Source of the DNA: Lucinisca nassula
Lineage: Eukaryota; Mollusca; Bivalvia; Lucinida; Lucinidae
Direction: 5' to 3'
DNA length: 64,000 bases
Assembly: GCA_963580285.1 (NCBI GenBank)
Contig: OY757012.1
Span: 169,372,652-169,436,651 of the forward strand
Part shown: positions 44,184 through 55,984 of the stretch, piece by piece
How positions within the stretch are numbered: the first letter of the stretch is position 1
How the letters are laid out: every line of letters starts with the position of its first letter
Notes under the pieces: model-generated
What the model was told of the DNA's origin: nothing
The model's input: only the letters and a program-made list of their open reading frames with translations
The model's database searches: none
Program-made: the position numbers and the translations under genes

Positions 44184-45060
44184 AGAGAGGGTGTGGATTA
44201 TAAGCATTTGAGTCTTTGGAAGACTGTGACCTTGCAAAATGGGATACACTTTGGCAGTTTTACTAAGTTTGACTAAAATTCATACATTTGTTCAGAGATA
44301 GGGTGCAAACAAGCTATTTTGGACCAAGATTGTGTTTTTTAGCCTGTGACCTTGAAAAAAAAGTCCAATGCCATCAAATTCCCTTATCCTGGTTATTAAA
44401 CCATGCAAGTATGGTAAGTATCCCTTTATTGCACCAGAACAGAGACGACTAAGGTTTACTAAAAATTCATAAATTTGTTCAGAGATAGGGTGCAGAAAAG
44501 CTATTTTGGACAAAGATTTGACAGTTTTTTTGAGCCTGCGACATTGAAAATAAGTCCAATGCCATCACATTCCCTTATCCTGGTTATTAAACCATGCAAG
44601 TTTGCTCCAAAATAGAGACGACTAAGGTTTACTAAAAATCATAAATTTGTTCAGAGATAGGGTGCAGAAAAGTTATTTTGGGCCAAGATTTGACAGTTTT
44701 TTTAGCCTGCGACCAATGCAATCAAATATCCCTATCCTAGTTATGAAATCATGTAAGATGGCAAGTATCCCTTTATTGCTCCAGAATAGACAGTGGTTCA
44801 AAGTGCCGACTAAGGTTGACTAAAAGTCATTAGTTTGTTCAGACAAGCTTTTTTTTGACCAAGATTTGGCGGTTCTTTGGAGCCTATATGACCTTGAAAA
44901 TAAGTCCAATGCAATCAAATACCCCTATCCTAGTTATGAAACCATGCAGGTTTGGCAAGTATCCCTTAATTGCCCAAGAATAGACAGTGCTTCCAAGTGC
45001 CGACGCTGATGCCGACGCTGACAACGCAAACGGGATCAGCACCAAAACAATATGTCTTCC

Positions 45061-45600
45061 TCCCCTTCGTATTACGAGTATAAAGTATGAAATGTGAAAA
45101 GTCTTGAAAGAACCAAGACGTTCTAAACCTGGTCTTCAGAACAGAACACACACATATATATATACGCCTTCGGTGTCTCGTTTGCATCAAAGGGTATGCC
45201 GTTCTTGCATGTCTGGTCTGGGTTTACACTGTTTGTCAATGATCTTTTATGCGACGATCGGTATTTCGTGTCTTTTGTTTAGAAAATAACGGGCATGACC
45301 ACAAAACCTTTAAGCGCAGACTGATCTGATCAGTTGCTGCTTGTATATACATTAATTTGGCTTGAAGTATCTGTGGTCTGGCTCAGATTAAGCAGTCTGT
45401 CTCTTCTCCTAGCTGTTTCAATAAATCACTCAATATATTGTTAAGCCATTAAGGACACTCTTTGGGGACATAATGAAAATCAGTTTTTATTATGTATCGG
45501 CAGCAGATCTACTAATCTGGTATATTGCTGTAAGGCAGAGACTGTCTTGAACACTTTCAGCTTATAGGGATCGAATTAAGGCGACCATTCAAATTATAAT
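45061..45600. other. Spacer with a fragment of the hairpin repeat
   Basis: ggtctgggtttacactgttt at 45214-45233 is half of the TTAA-element hairpin. No gene recognised. Confidence 0.45.
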
Positions 45601-45625
45601 CTCATCGGACACACAGGGTGTGTGG

Positions 45626-45683
45626 AACGTCACATCAACGTCGATGCAACGTCATGACGTTGCATCGACGTTGATGTGACGTT
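45626..45683. repeat. Perfect 58-bp palindrome without loop
   Basis: 29-bp arms starting aacgtcacatcaacgtcgat, centred on gtca|tgac. Related, less perfect sequences near 11130, 13180 and 13690. Confidence 0.9.
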
Positions 45684-45699
45684 GCTTAGACGTCATGTA

Positions 45700-46402
45700 T
45701 CCGCTGGGTATAGCCTTAAAAGAATACTTGAGTTCTTTCATCAGCAGCTTTGTTAAAAGTCAGGATCAATTATTCCAATTTAGTAATGACTAAATGGGAA
45801 TGAATACAGTTTAAGGGGAATCAACTCTGTATAAAATATTTTTTTCTCTCTGTTCAATAGGTGTCTTCACTTCGCGGAAAACAGCAAATTCAATCCTTTA
45901 AGAGGCGATCCATATCTAAACAAAGATTTGCTTTACGGGAAAGCGAAACGGAAGTCTCGAAAATTGTTAAATTTTCCAGCAGACATGATTCTAAATACGC
46001 AGCCATTTAAGAGAACGCCATATTTAACAAGCTGATTCTTCTTCTTCTTTCTTCCTTCCTTCCATTCGTCATCTTCACTGCCTTCTACTTCATCATCGTC
46101 ACTATCATCTTCTTTTTCGTCTTCTCTTTTGTTTTCTTCCACTCATCCTTTTTTTCTTCTTAACCATTTTGTACTCAACTACACCCACTCTACAGCAGGA
46201 TTACCACAAATGAGCTGTGAACGTTTCTCAAATGCCTCTAGTGACATCTGTTCTGAAGAAGGATAATTTAGCACCAGCAGAGAGGAGACGCCATGACAGT
46301 TATATGAGGCAAGATTTGGAAAACAAGAGAATGATTTCATTCTCAATACAACTGCAGTATATCACGAAATTAAAAGCCTTATTGCACAACAGGAACAATA
46401 AC
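45700..46402. other. Spacer, doubtful acidic frame
   Basis: A minus-strand frame (45933-46142) reads as acidic low complexity (DDSDDDEVEGSEDDEW then KKKK). It arises from a (CTT/TCA)n tract and has no good splice context, so it is not called. Confidence 0.4.
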
Positions 46403-46472
46403 TTGAAAATGACCTAGATTAGTGTTGACTGGGCCGTTAAACGCCAATACAAACAAACAAACAAACAAACAA
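46403..46472 (+). mobile_element. SINE family F2, 3' end only
   Basis: aaatgacctagattagtgtt, gactgggccgttaaacgcc and CAAA units; 5'-truncated. Confidence 0.7.
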
Positions 46473-46593
46473 TAACGTGAATTAGCATAATGCTTTTAAA
46501 GAAACGCACATTGATACGCCATGAGATAATTGGAAGTAAGGTCCAGTGATAAAATCTTTTCATGTCCAAGTCAGTTGAATATGAAATTTGCTC

Positions 46594-46882
46594 GCCCCCC
46601 GTCCATCGGGGCTTAAATAAATATTTGGGCTGCATGACGCTTCTACAGGGCTGAAACCGACAGCACATGAATACTGATAAACCGCTTAGAGGATCTAAGC
46701 TTGCCAAGTCAAGGCGGTGCGAGTCGGACCATCCATGCTTATCAATCCAATTGGTTTCATTGGGCAGCAAGGCTTGAGGTGTCATTTCAATGTCGGATAA
46801 AAGTCCCACAAAATTGGAAACAACGTCTCCAAAATGACCTACACAGTGTTGACGGGGACGTAAAACTTCGAATCAAACTAGA
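46594..46882 (+). mobile_element. SINE-like repeat, family S (copy 12)
   Basis: Head ccccccgtccatcggggct; tail cagtgttgacggggacgtaa. Complete but diverged. Confidence 0.75.
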
Positions 46883-46954
46883 AAATGTGTTTGTGAAACA
46901 CTATGCCCCCAACCATATGCTTACCACTTATAGACACATAATTAAAAAAAAAAC

Positions 46955-47690
46955 ATAATTAAAAAAAATGCCTCTGTCCGTTGGTATTATATTCATAAAA
47001 TGTGCTCAAAATTTATGTAGAGTACCCAAACTGTATACGAAATATCATGAGCCTTGCTCAAGCGGTTCTCCAGATATTTTGTTCACAAAGTTTCCATATA
47101 GCCACAATGCATACGCCTGAAAAGGGGCATAACTATGTTATATATTTTCGGAATTTCGTCAAAAATTAATCAAGTCATCTACACCTTAGATCCAAACTAT
47201 ATACAAAATATCATGAGCCTTGCTCCAGCAGTTCTCCAGATTATTTGTTCACAAGGTTTCCCTATAGCCAATGCATAAGTCCGAAAAGGGGCGTAACTCC
47301 ATTATATATTTTCGGAATTTCGTCAGAAGTTAATCAGGTCATCTACACCTTAGACCCAATCTGCATACTAAATTTCATGAGCCTAACTCAAGCGGTTCTC
47401 CAGATATTTTGTTCACAAGATTTCCCTATACCCACAATGCGTAAGTCCGAAAAGGGGCATAACTCTGCAAAGACAAGTCCGACGGAAAAGAAAAAAAAAC
47501 GGGTCCGCTTAATTTTCATGCTCATTCCATATATAAAGTTTCAAGATCCTAGCACAAACCATTCTTCTGTTTCTCATATGTATAAAGCGCAACGGACATA
47601 CGGATGCACGGACTGACAGACTGACAGATTGACGGACAGGACAGAACCAATATACCCCATCAACCTCTTCGAAGATGGGGCCACAACAAA
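46955..47690 (+). repeat. Pearl-like tandem array, family L (~155 bp units)
   Basis: Three to four units with aatatcatgagccttgctca, gcggttctccagatattttg and ccgaaaaggggcataactc. Right end: cggactgacagactgacaga microsatellite, then atataccccatc...gatgggg hairpin (47650-47680). Confidence 0.7.
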
Positions 47691-47878
47691 CAAATATGAA
47701 ATTCGCCCTGTGCCAACAATCGTTGACATTTAGTATTTGTGAGCAGGACACATTTTCCTCCCTGTTTATCTGTACATGAAATTAACGTGTTTGCTGATAC
47801 TTTAATATTCCAGCGGTATACATTCCTTGCTCAACTGAGCTAAGTATGGCAAACTTTACAACCTCTGGGCATACATAC

Positions 47879-48061
47879 TTGATATGGTGATGAATGCGAC
47901 TCCCCACACAATACTCCAGATCCAACCGAGGAGAAATAGAAATGCTGTGACAAGCTGGAGGAATGCAACTGAAGTGTTGGTCAAGATGAGCTTCTGTTTC
48001 GTTGAGTCTCTAAACCGTATCCTAGCACCACAAAGAACTGTAAGTCCACACACAAATGTTC
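47879..48061 (-). CDS. Exon of a SPEC3/Stum-type membrane protein
   Basis: Acceptor cgcttttcag at 48062-48071 and a strong donor GTATGT (47873-47878) bound a 183-bp exon read on the minus strand. Residues: TFVCGLTVLCGARIRFRD, a polar linker, then the hydrophobic segment AFLQLVTAFLFLLGWIWSIVWGVAFI. A gly-leu-cys turn followed by a helix ending GWxWSIxWG is characteristic of the SPEC3/Stum family, two-pass membrane proteins; Drosophila Stum acts in proprioceptive mechanosensing. The missing N-terminal half of the domain should lie upstream, above 48.1 kb or beyond the window; I could not find it. The exon begins with two bases of a split codon and ends with one. Family assignment rests on the motif alone. 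Confidence 0.65.
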
Positions 48062-48117
48062 CTGAAAAGCGAAAACTTGCATGTTAATCACATGTAAGGT
48101 CGTACACACTGTCAAAC

Positions 48118-48365
48118 CATCACGTGAACAAGTCCGTGAAATGAACACCACCTTAACCTCATTTTAAATAGAGAAAACTGGGGTTTAATGGGATATACAT
48201 TATTTTTCTTATTTCTGCTCCAATGAGGCGGTTCAAACGAGTACCCACAACCTATGTTTTGGAACAGAAATAAGAAAAATAATGTATACCCGCGTAAAAC
48301 CCACTTTTCTATATATAAAGTGGGTTTTAGAGGGGTGCTCTTTTCACGGACTTGTTCACGTGATG
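48118..48365. mobile_element. Fold-back MITE (copy 15), symmetric 'aacaagtccg' ends
   Basis: Ends catcacgtgaacaagtccgt and cggacttgttcacgtgatg, the same type at both sides. The core is partly deleted (aatgaggcggttcaaacgag remains). It lies 57 bp upstream of the SPEC3/Stum-like exon, in an intron. Confidence 0.8.
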
Positions 48366-48489
48366 GTGATAAGAGACTAAATATCTCATGAGCCATGACT
48401 TAGAAAACCTGTTTTGCCACTATACATGTACTGCATGAATCGTAGAGCCTCCTTTTTCAGACCCTTGATCTAAAAGATTAATTCTAACA

Positions 48490-48870
48490 CAGCGCGCCTA
48501 TATAGCCAATGGAAAGGAACGGTTTTTTATTATGCGACAAAGAAATTTATGACGTCACTCGTAAATTCCTTGACGTTGGACGGTAAAACGTCACTTTCTC
48601 GCACCAAAAGGTTACAAAACGACATAAATGCATGTGCAACAGTCCATAATTGTTTGCTTATTCTTAGTATTTGAAGGAGACAATATTATTGCCGACATTT
48701 GCGGGTTAGAATCGAAATTGATCAGCTTTATTCGGTCATTTGTTGAGTAATAAATCACAATTTATCGGTAATTTGTAAGTAGACATATCACGAGCGCTAC
48801 GTAAAAACTGACCTCCAAACTGTGATTTATTACTCAACAAATCACAGAACTGATTTATTTCTTAAATAGC
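48490..48870 (+). mobile_element. Element R (copy 2)
   Basis: Left end acacagcgcgcctatatagc; gacgtcactcgtaaattcct; inner palindrome tttgttgagtaataaatcac / tgatttattactcaacaaat (about 48740-48845). Confidence 0.65.
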
Positions 48871-49065
48871 CACAGTCTTCCAATACTGAGAACACCCAAG
48901 CTGAAATTTACGAAAGCCCCGTCACGAAAAAAACTTGTCTTCGGGTGTGACACAAACCAGCCTGCGCAACTACACGGACTGGTATCAGTCTGGACATGAA
49001 TGTATAACAAGAGGGCAATAGTGGCCCTGGATCGCTCACCTGATCCTTATTGGAAAATCGGGCCA

Positions 49066-49344
49066 CATTACGTGAACTAGTCCGTGAAATGAAGACCCCC
49101 CTATACCCAACTTTATATAAAGAAAACTGGGGTTTACGGGGGTATACAATACTTTTCTAATTTTTACTCCAAGACATAGGTTGTGGGTACTCGTTAGAAC
49201 CGCCTCAATGAGGCGGTTCTAACGAGCACCCACGACCTATGTTAACAGTATTTATAAGAAACATATCACGGATTTTCATCAGAAGAATAGCCATTTTGGA
49301 GATGATAAAAATGCACTATGTCGCACGGGTGTGTTATCGTAATG
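49066..49344. mobile_element. Fold-back MITE (copy 16), mixed ends, in family G array
   Basis: Left end cattacgtgaactagtccgt, right end tcgcacgggtgtgttatcgt. Perfect palindrome around 49184-49235. Confidence 0.85.
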
Positions 49345-49499
49345 AAAACTGTGGCCTCTAGTGTGTTCACAAGGTTGACCTTCTGACCTACTTTTAACCT
49401 GACATGACCTGACATGACCCATATTCAAACGATCGAGATATTGTCAAGATGATCATTCTGATCAACTTTGAATATGATCGAAACAAAACTTTGGCTTTT

Positions 49500-49789
49500 A
49501 TTTGTTTGTTTGATTGGAGGTTTAACATCCCCGTCAACACTGTATAGGTCATTTTGGAGACGTTGCTTCCAATTTTGTGGGACTTTTACCCGACATTGAG
49601 ATGAAATGACATCTCAAGCCCTGCCGCCCAATGAAACCAATAGGGTTTATAAGCATGGACGGTCCGATTCGCACCGCTTTGCGTGGGCAGGCTTTGATCC
49701 TCTACGTGGTTTACCAGTACTCCTGTGCGGTCGGTTTCAGCTCTGCGTGGAACCATCATGCAGCCCATCTATTTCTCCAAGCCCTGATG
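49500..49789 (-). mobile_element. SINE-like repeat, family S (copy 13)
   Basis: Tail (tttgtttgattggaggttta) to head (ttctccaagccctgatg), inserted in the family G array. Confidence 0.8.
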
Positions 49790-51260
49790 ACCTAATGACC
49801 TACTTTTTGACACGACATGCCCATATTCGAATGTAACCGAGGTATTGTCAAGATGATTATTCTGAGCAAGTTTGATGATGATTGGACTAAAACTATGGCT
49901 TCTAGTGTGTTCACAAGGTTTTTCTACGATTTGACCTACTTTTTGACCCAACATGACATATATTCGAACTTGACCGAGATATTATCGAGATGATCATTCC
50001 ATGCTAGATTGATGATGACCGGACCAAAACTGTGGCCTCTAATGTGTTGACAATGTTTTTCTATGATTTGACCTACGTACCTACTTTTTGACACGACATA
50101 ACCCATATTCAAACCTGACCGAAAAATTATCAAGATGACCAGTCTGAGCAAGAGTGATAATTATCGAACCAAAACTGTGGCCTCTAATGTGTTCACAATG
50201 TTTTTTCAATGATTTGACCCGCTGACCTACCGACAGGACCCATATTCGAACTTGGCCCAGATATTGTCAAGGTGAATATTATGAGCAAGACTGATGATGA
50301 CCAGACCAAAACTGTGGCCGCTGGTTTGTTCAGACGGTTTTTCTATGAATTGACCTACTGACCTACTTTTTGACCCGACATGACCCATATTCAAAGCTGA
50401 CCGAAATATTGTCAAGATGATCATTCTGAAAAGTTTTGATGATGATCGGACCAAAGCGGTAGCCTTCAGCGTGTTCACGTTTTTTTTTTTTCTACGGTTT
50501 TTACCTACTGACCTACTTTTTGACCTGATATATATTCAAACGTGACGGAGATATTGTCAAGATGATTATTCTGAGCAAGTTTGATGATGATCGGACCAAA
50601 ACAATGGCCTCTAGTATGTTCACAAGGTTTTCCTAAGATTTGACCGACTCGCCTTCTCTCTGATCCGACATGACCCATATTCGAACTTGACCGAGATATA
50701 GTCAAGATGACCATTCTGATCAAGTGTGATGATGAGCGGACACAATTATGGCCTCTAGTGTGTTCACAAGGATTTTCTATGATTTGACCTACTCACCAAC
50801 GTTTTGACCCGGCATGACTCATATTCGAATCTAACCAGATATTGATAAGATGATCATTCTGAGAAAGTTTGATGATGATCGGACCAAAACTATGGCATCT
50901 AGTGTGTTCACAAGGTTTTTCTATGATTTGACCTACTGACCTACTTTTTGACCCGACATTACTCATATTCAAACTTTGTCGAGATATTGTCACGATGATC
51001 ATTCTGAGCAAGTTTGATGATGATCGGACCAAACCTGTGGCCTCTAGTGTGTTCACAAGGTTTTTCTATGATTTGACCTACTGACCTACTTTTTGACCCG
51101 ACAAGACCCATATTCGAACTTGACCGAGATATTGTCATGGTGATCTTTTTGACCAAGATTGATGACGACTGGCCCAAAACTGTGGCCTCTAGAGTGTCGA
51201 GAAGAAAAGTTTAAGCACGGACGACGCACGACGGACGACGAACGACGACGCCGGACATTT

Positions 51261-51646
51261 CACAGTGACAAAATCGTTCAGTAGAGGTATTCTACTAACA
51301 AGGCAGCGATCACTCACATGCTGATCAGACTAAGCCTATAATACACAGGCTGATCTGCGGAACAAAAGCAAGTGTGTTTTTTTCATGGCGTGGCTTAAAG
51401 CTCAATTATGACACTGGAAATGCGAAGGTTGACCTGCATTTCTGTCAGCAAATCGTAATTGGCAAAACTGGTTTTGTAATGATGTGGCTCATATGATTAA
51501 ATGGTTTAGATTGTTCTAGACAACATAATTCCATCAAAGGAAATACTGGATTCTACATGAGACAAAAAATGTGGAAATAATTGCTCTCTGTCGCCAGCCT
51601 ACTAAGACAGCAGAAATGACGAAATCGGTGTTAAGCAGAAATGTTT
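51261..51646. other. Spacer, no gene recognised
   Basis: Contains tgctgatcagactaagccta (about 51320), a trace of a 'gctgatcag' hairpin family; nothing else assigned. Confidence 0.4.
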
Positions 51647-51927
51647 CATTACGGTAAACACGCTTATACGAATACATTGTAACCTTTATGGCCGAAAAAA
51701 TGAAAATTTTAAGATGAAAAATTGTGATATTTTTCTTATTTCTGCTCAAAATATAGATTGTGGGTACTCGTTAGAACCGCCTCGATGAGGCGGTTCTAAC
51801 GAGTACCCACAATCTATATTTTAGAGCAGAAATAAGAAAAATAAGGTTTAGCACTGCAAACCCTAGTTTTACTATATAAAAGTGGGGTCTGAGGGGGTCA
51901 AAATTATATAGGCCTGGTTTTGTAATG
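51647..51927. mobile_element. Fold-back MITE (copy 17)
   Basis: Ends cattacggtaaacacgctta and ataggcctggttttgtaatg. Perfect palindrome around 51760-51815. Confidence 0.85.
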
Positions 51928-52029
51928 GATCGATTTATAATGAAGAATATAATGTATGAGTATGTTGTCATGTCACGCACGCACGCACATAGACGCGATT
52001 GCAGATCTGGTATTATGTATTTTTTGCTT

Positions 52030-52257
52030 GTTTGAATCCCCGTCAACACCATTTAGGTCATTTTGGAGACATTGCTTCCAATTTTGTGGGAGTTTTACCT
52101 GGCATTGAGACACCTCAAGCTCTACCACCCAAACAAACCATTAATTTAGGTTTATGTGCAGGGATGGTCTGACTCGCACCACTTTGCCTAGACAGGTTCA
52201 GACCGTCTGGGCGATTTACCCGTACTCTTGTGCCTCCAAGCCCCGATTGATGGTGGG
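52030..52257 (-). mobile_element. SINE-like repeat, family S (copy 14), shortened
   Basis: Tail tccccgtcaacaccatttag, head caagccccgattgatggtgg; the middle is partly deleted. Confidence 0.7.
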
Positions 52258-52352
52258 GTGCAGGCATTATGTATTTAAACCTCAACAAAAGAATATCTGT
52301 CATTGGGAGCCATTTATATTTTAGTGAGCTTACAAGTTCATCACAGGCATTT

Positions 52353-52510
52353 ATTAACCCTTGTTCTATTGAAATATTAATTTTGCCGCACCAATTTATA
52401 CATATTAACCAATCAAATTACTTGATGCATTTTTTCCTATTTTACCAATAGGATGATAAAAGATCCAGATGGCTTCTGCAGGATGATCTAGATTCACACT
52501 GCCAAGGTAA
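52353..52510. mobile_element. Decayed TTAA-type element (P6)
   Basis: TTAACCCTTGTTCTATTG at the left, then agatccagatggcttctgca around 52460; the second arm and right TTAA are lost. Confidence 0.5.
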
Positions 52511-52666
52511 GTATATCATGGTTTAACGATTACGACATAGGGAATAGTGCTTTCGTTCTAATCCTATTATTGCTTGTGTTACATTTGGATGCATGTTATT
52601 TACTACTTTTATGAATAAATATGTTTAAACTAAAAGATAAATAGATAGATCTTCAGTTTACAGTGT

Positions 52667-52941
52667 ATTACGAAAAAAACCTATTCAAATATATATTGGA
52701 AAGTTTACCAGCAAAAAAATGAAAAATTTCAGATAAAAAATACAGAAATTTTTTAAATTTAAAAATATAAACTGTGGGAACTCGTTAGAACCGCCTCGCC
52801 GAGGCGGTTCTAACGAGTACCCACAATCTACGTTTATGAGCAGAATGAGACAAAATAATTTATACTCCTTTAAACCCCAGTTTTGCTACATAAAAGTGGA
52901 ATTGAAGGCGGTCCAAATTATATAGGCGTGTTTTCGTGACG
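52667..52941. mobile_element. Fold-back MITE (copy 18)
   Basis: Ends tattacgaaaaaaacctatt and ataggcgtgttttcgtgacg. Perfect palindrome around 52779-52829. Confidence 0.8.
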
Positions 52942-53290
52942 GTATAAGTTCGCCACTTTCCACTGGGGATACACCTTTGAAACAGGCAAACCTTTTATAA
53001 TCAAAATGGCCAAAAATGTTGTGAATATTTGTAAGAACCGCCTCTGCGAGGCGTTTCTAACAACTATACACAACACTTTTTTTTATTTGAGTCACTGTTC
53101 GAGTCACTGAGAGTTGATCATAGTGACAGGTAACAAGGCATAATGGGGACTATTGGAGAATATTTTTTCGATATTCTATACCAGCTATGCTGTGTGCACT
53201 CATTAGAATCGCATAATCGAGACGACTTTAATGAGTACTCACGGCATAATATTTTCATGATATAGCCTACTGACATTTGATAGGTAGTCC
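52942..53290. mobile_element. Two decayed fold-back remnants
   Basis: agaaccgcctctgcgaggcg at about 53034-53055, and ctcattagaatcgcataatc / gacttt-aatgagtactcac around 53197-53240, the latter like the core of fold-back element K (58281-58638). Confidence 0.5.
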
Positions 53291-53572
53291 ACTAGACTGG
53301 GCCCAATCCACATTTATTTTAATTTTCAATCATACATCTTTGTGCAAGTATAATTCATATTTTTGTAGTTAGTTTAATTGAAACGTGGCTGCAGTGGGAG
53401 ATGGATTTTTTTTTTATGTAAAGAAAACTAATTTTACCAAAAATTGAAAATAGAATCTTTTGATTTTTAATCCCGGACATATAAATGTTTCAGCAGCCAC
53501 CACATCGATGGGGGCATCAGTTTTGTCTATTGTCTAAATAGTTATCCAATAATGTTCTATTGCCCATTCCAG

Positions 53573-53839
53573 CTTCCAACCACCGGACCTTCCAAATTGT
53601 GATATGCCGGTTCAACAACAACAAAAACAACCACAACAATTAGCTCCACGACACCACCAGACCGAAGTCGATCTATCATTGCACCACCCGCTGACATCTT
53701 ACATTCTTGATATTCATAACGCGTGCAAAAAAACCGTATCGCCAAGCCATCGTATCGCGGCTTAGAACCTACCTTCAAGACTATAGGACGTACTAACCAA
53801 CCAACCAGGTGGACCTTGCGGGCCGAGGGCGACACGGGG
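53573..53839 (+). CDS. Possible exon with a frame break
   Basis: A good acceptor (ttgcccattccag) and an excellent donor (GGGG|gtaagt) enclose exactly 267 bp. One frame is open for about 62 codons (FQPPDLPNCDMPVQQQQKQPQ...) and then meets a stop near 53764. Another frame is open from the A7 run at about 53726 to the donor. A one-base error or mutation in that A7 run would make one continuous frame. No domain recognised; it could equally be a non-coding exon or chance. Confidence 0.25.
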
Positions 53840-54095
53840 GTAAGTCAAAATCATTTAATAACAAATGTTTTCTATAATAGTCAAGATTATATTAGGAGTT
53901 GTTTTTTTTTCTTTTAACCTTAAAAATGATCATTTTTAATTTTGTATATAATCGTTCAAGTATCTAGGAGTTCTCAAAGCCATTTAGTTCAGAACACATT
54001 TATCATCAGGAATATGGTGCAAAATTCTCTAACACAAATATACCGATCTGAACACTAAAGTGTTCGAATGCAGTAGAAAAGTATTTGCTCTTTTT
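53840..54095. other. Spacer, nothing recognised
   Basis: AT-rich; would be intron if the exon at 53573-53839 is real. Confidence 0.35.
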
Positions 54096-55556
54096 ATTAA
54101 AGAAATAGATCAGCTCTAACTGTGATTTGTTGAGTAATAAATCTCAGTTTGGAAGTCAGTTGTAAAGTAGATCAAATCACGCGCGCGTCTACTTACAACT
54201 GACCGACAAACTGTGATTTATTATTCAACAAATCACAGACTAGAGGTGATCTATTTCGATTCTAACAGGCTGAAACTCGGCAATAATGTTGTTGTTTCCT
54301 TCAAAATCTCACAACCTTTCGGCATTATTGGAAATTCCGCTAAAATTATCGACTGAAACATATGTGTTTCTATATTCACGTCATGCAACTTCGAGGGTGT
54401 CGCAAGTTCGATGACGTCATTTGTGTATGTATATATTGCTTGCTACTGATGCCATTCTCTCATGAATCAACAACAAACCACAAATAAAAGCCAACATCTT
54501 GGCAGTATAATATTCTTGCGATGCCGATCAGAGGTAATTATTGACTGAGACATTAAAAAGTTACAAAAATCCGCCATTTTTGCTAATACTTTTATCCCAA
54601 AGTTTAACCCAATGATTTCTCCATTCATACACATTCTGGCAGAAACATCAAGTGTCCTTTGTTTACTGTTGACACATACCAGCAGACCTGTTTATCCGTC
54701 ATTTGCGTATGAGGCTAATGTGGGAAAATTCTTTAACTTAACATAACTGCTGTCCTTATTACTTGAGAGGCTTAATTTTACTTCTGGGAAACGGAAAGCA
54801 GTACTAAATGTGATGCTCCTAAGACATATTAAAACCTTTATAAACAAAACTTTTGAAAATTGTTCTTTTGAAAATTGGACATCCAATTCTCGTTTGAAGT
54901 AGATATGAATGAACAAATTATAAAACCGAGCTAAATTTTTGGACTCATATGGAATAGAGCAGAATGGACTAAACAGATATCTAGACGAAGAAAAATGTTT
55001 TGAGCACAAATGGAGAAGAAATAAAAAGAATCATCAATACCTTTTATGTCGTTTACAATGCAAGTATCTTGTTATAACTTACATGCCTTCATTTTATTTT
55101 TATCCGGCACAGCACCTTGATGATCCTCATGACACCTGCATCCTCGAACTTAAATGCCATTTTGAAAACGACTAGGAAATGGGTCACCATTCAATAAATA
55201 ATAAGCTCTGTCGAAGTTGCTCGTTAATTTTCATGTTTGTTTCTGACAGTTAATTCATCAAATGCTGTTTGACTATCTTGTTACCAACCTTTTTAATATC
55301 TTGCTATCTATAGAAATATAAATGGGTCAAGTCGCTTACGTCCTCGAACTTCGGTCCGCCCAGTATATCTTTTTCTTACGTTTCGATGCGAGAAAATGGC
55401 GTTACACCGTCTAACGTCAAGGAAACGACTAGTGACGCCATAAATTGGCAGTTTTTAATGTCGTCACTCGTCACGCTCTTCCTTGCCGTGATTTGTTCTA
55501 GAATAAAACACACTTTTTTTCCATTGCCTATATAGGTACGCTGTGTTAGAATTGTT
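54096..55556 (-). mobile_element. Element R (copy 3), with ~950 bp of extra sequence
   Basis: The inner palindrome (tttgttgagtaataaatctc / gatttattattcaacaaatc) is at 54115-54240 and the outer end, on the minus strand, at 55376-55556 (ctatataggtacgctgtgtt). Between 54420 and 55375 lies other sequence with no gene recognised; frames there (e.g. 54692-55009 minus) have no motif. Confidence 0.5.
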
Positions 55557-55772
55557 CTTTTACGCAATGCACATGTGTCAAATCGGGTCTTACATTTTTA
55601 TGAGACAGACGTTCTTTTGTTAAATAGCAATCATCGCTTCAGATTCCGGAGTTCTCAGACTCCCGGCTGTTTCTTATTTCGATATTACACACTTATTTAT
55701 CAATTCCTGTCAGCATAACGTTGTTACATTTCCTTTTCCAGTCTAGAATTCCTGAGAATACTCTGATAAACA

Positions 55773-55984
55773 TTAACCCTTTCACGCCTGAGTTTTAAGC
55801 GGACACTTATTTTCTGATTTTTTGAAATACATATGTACTGAAAAAAGCAGTTTCAGTATAAATTTTAAAATCACACGTGCAAACTATGTAGTTCCTATTG
55901 AGATGGCTCAGTTCAAGCCATCTCATCAGGATCTACATTGTATGCACCTACATTTGTATTGGTCTACATGCAAGTAAGGGTTAA
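55773..55984. mobile_element. TTAA-flanked short element with hairpin (P5)
   Basis: TTAACCCTTTCACGCC to gcaagtaaggGTTAA. The inner hairpin (gagatggctcagttcaagcc, atctcatcaggatctacatt) is at 55898-55940. Confidence 0.7.

Larger units (their letters stand above)
42545..45060 (+). repeat. Pearl-like tandem array, family E (~165 bp units)
   Basis: Units with gttcagagatagggtgcaga, gaccttgaaaataagtccaa and taaaccatgcaagtatggta. Right end near 44995-45050 (gccgacgctgatgccgacg, then ccaaaacaatatgtcttcc). Interrupted by a Tc1-type palindrome (42661-43531) and by a SINE F5 3' end with (GATA)n (44082-44182). Confidence 0.6.
49012..51260 (+). repeat. Pearl-like tandem array, family G (~147 bp units), with nested insertions
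   Basis: Left end agggcaatagtggccct and cgctcacctga (49012-49042). Then more than ten units with gagatattgtcaagatgatc, gaccaaaactgtggcctcta and tgacctactttttgacccga; right end a (GACGACG)n stretch to about 51255. A fold-back MITE (49066-49344) and a family S repeat (49500-49789) lie inside. Confidence 0.75.

Noticed and set aside
45933..46142. Acidic protein exon (DDSDDDEVEGSEDDEW)
   Set aside because: It comes from a simple-sequence tract, with no convincing splice sites or conservation visible.
41505..47879. Direct splicing of the SPEC3/Stum-like exon to the exon at 41321-41505
   Set aside because: The donor leaves one base and the acceptor needs two; joined directly the frame hits a stop at once.
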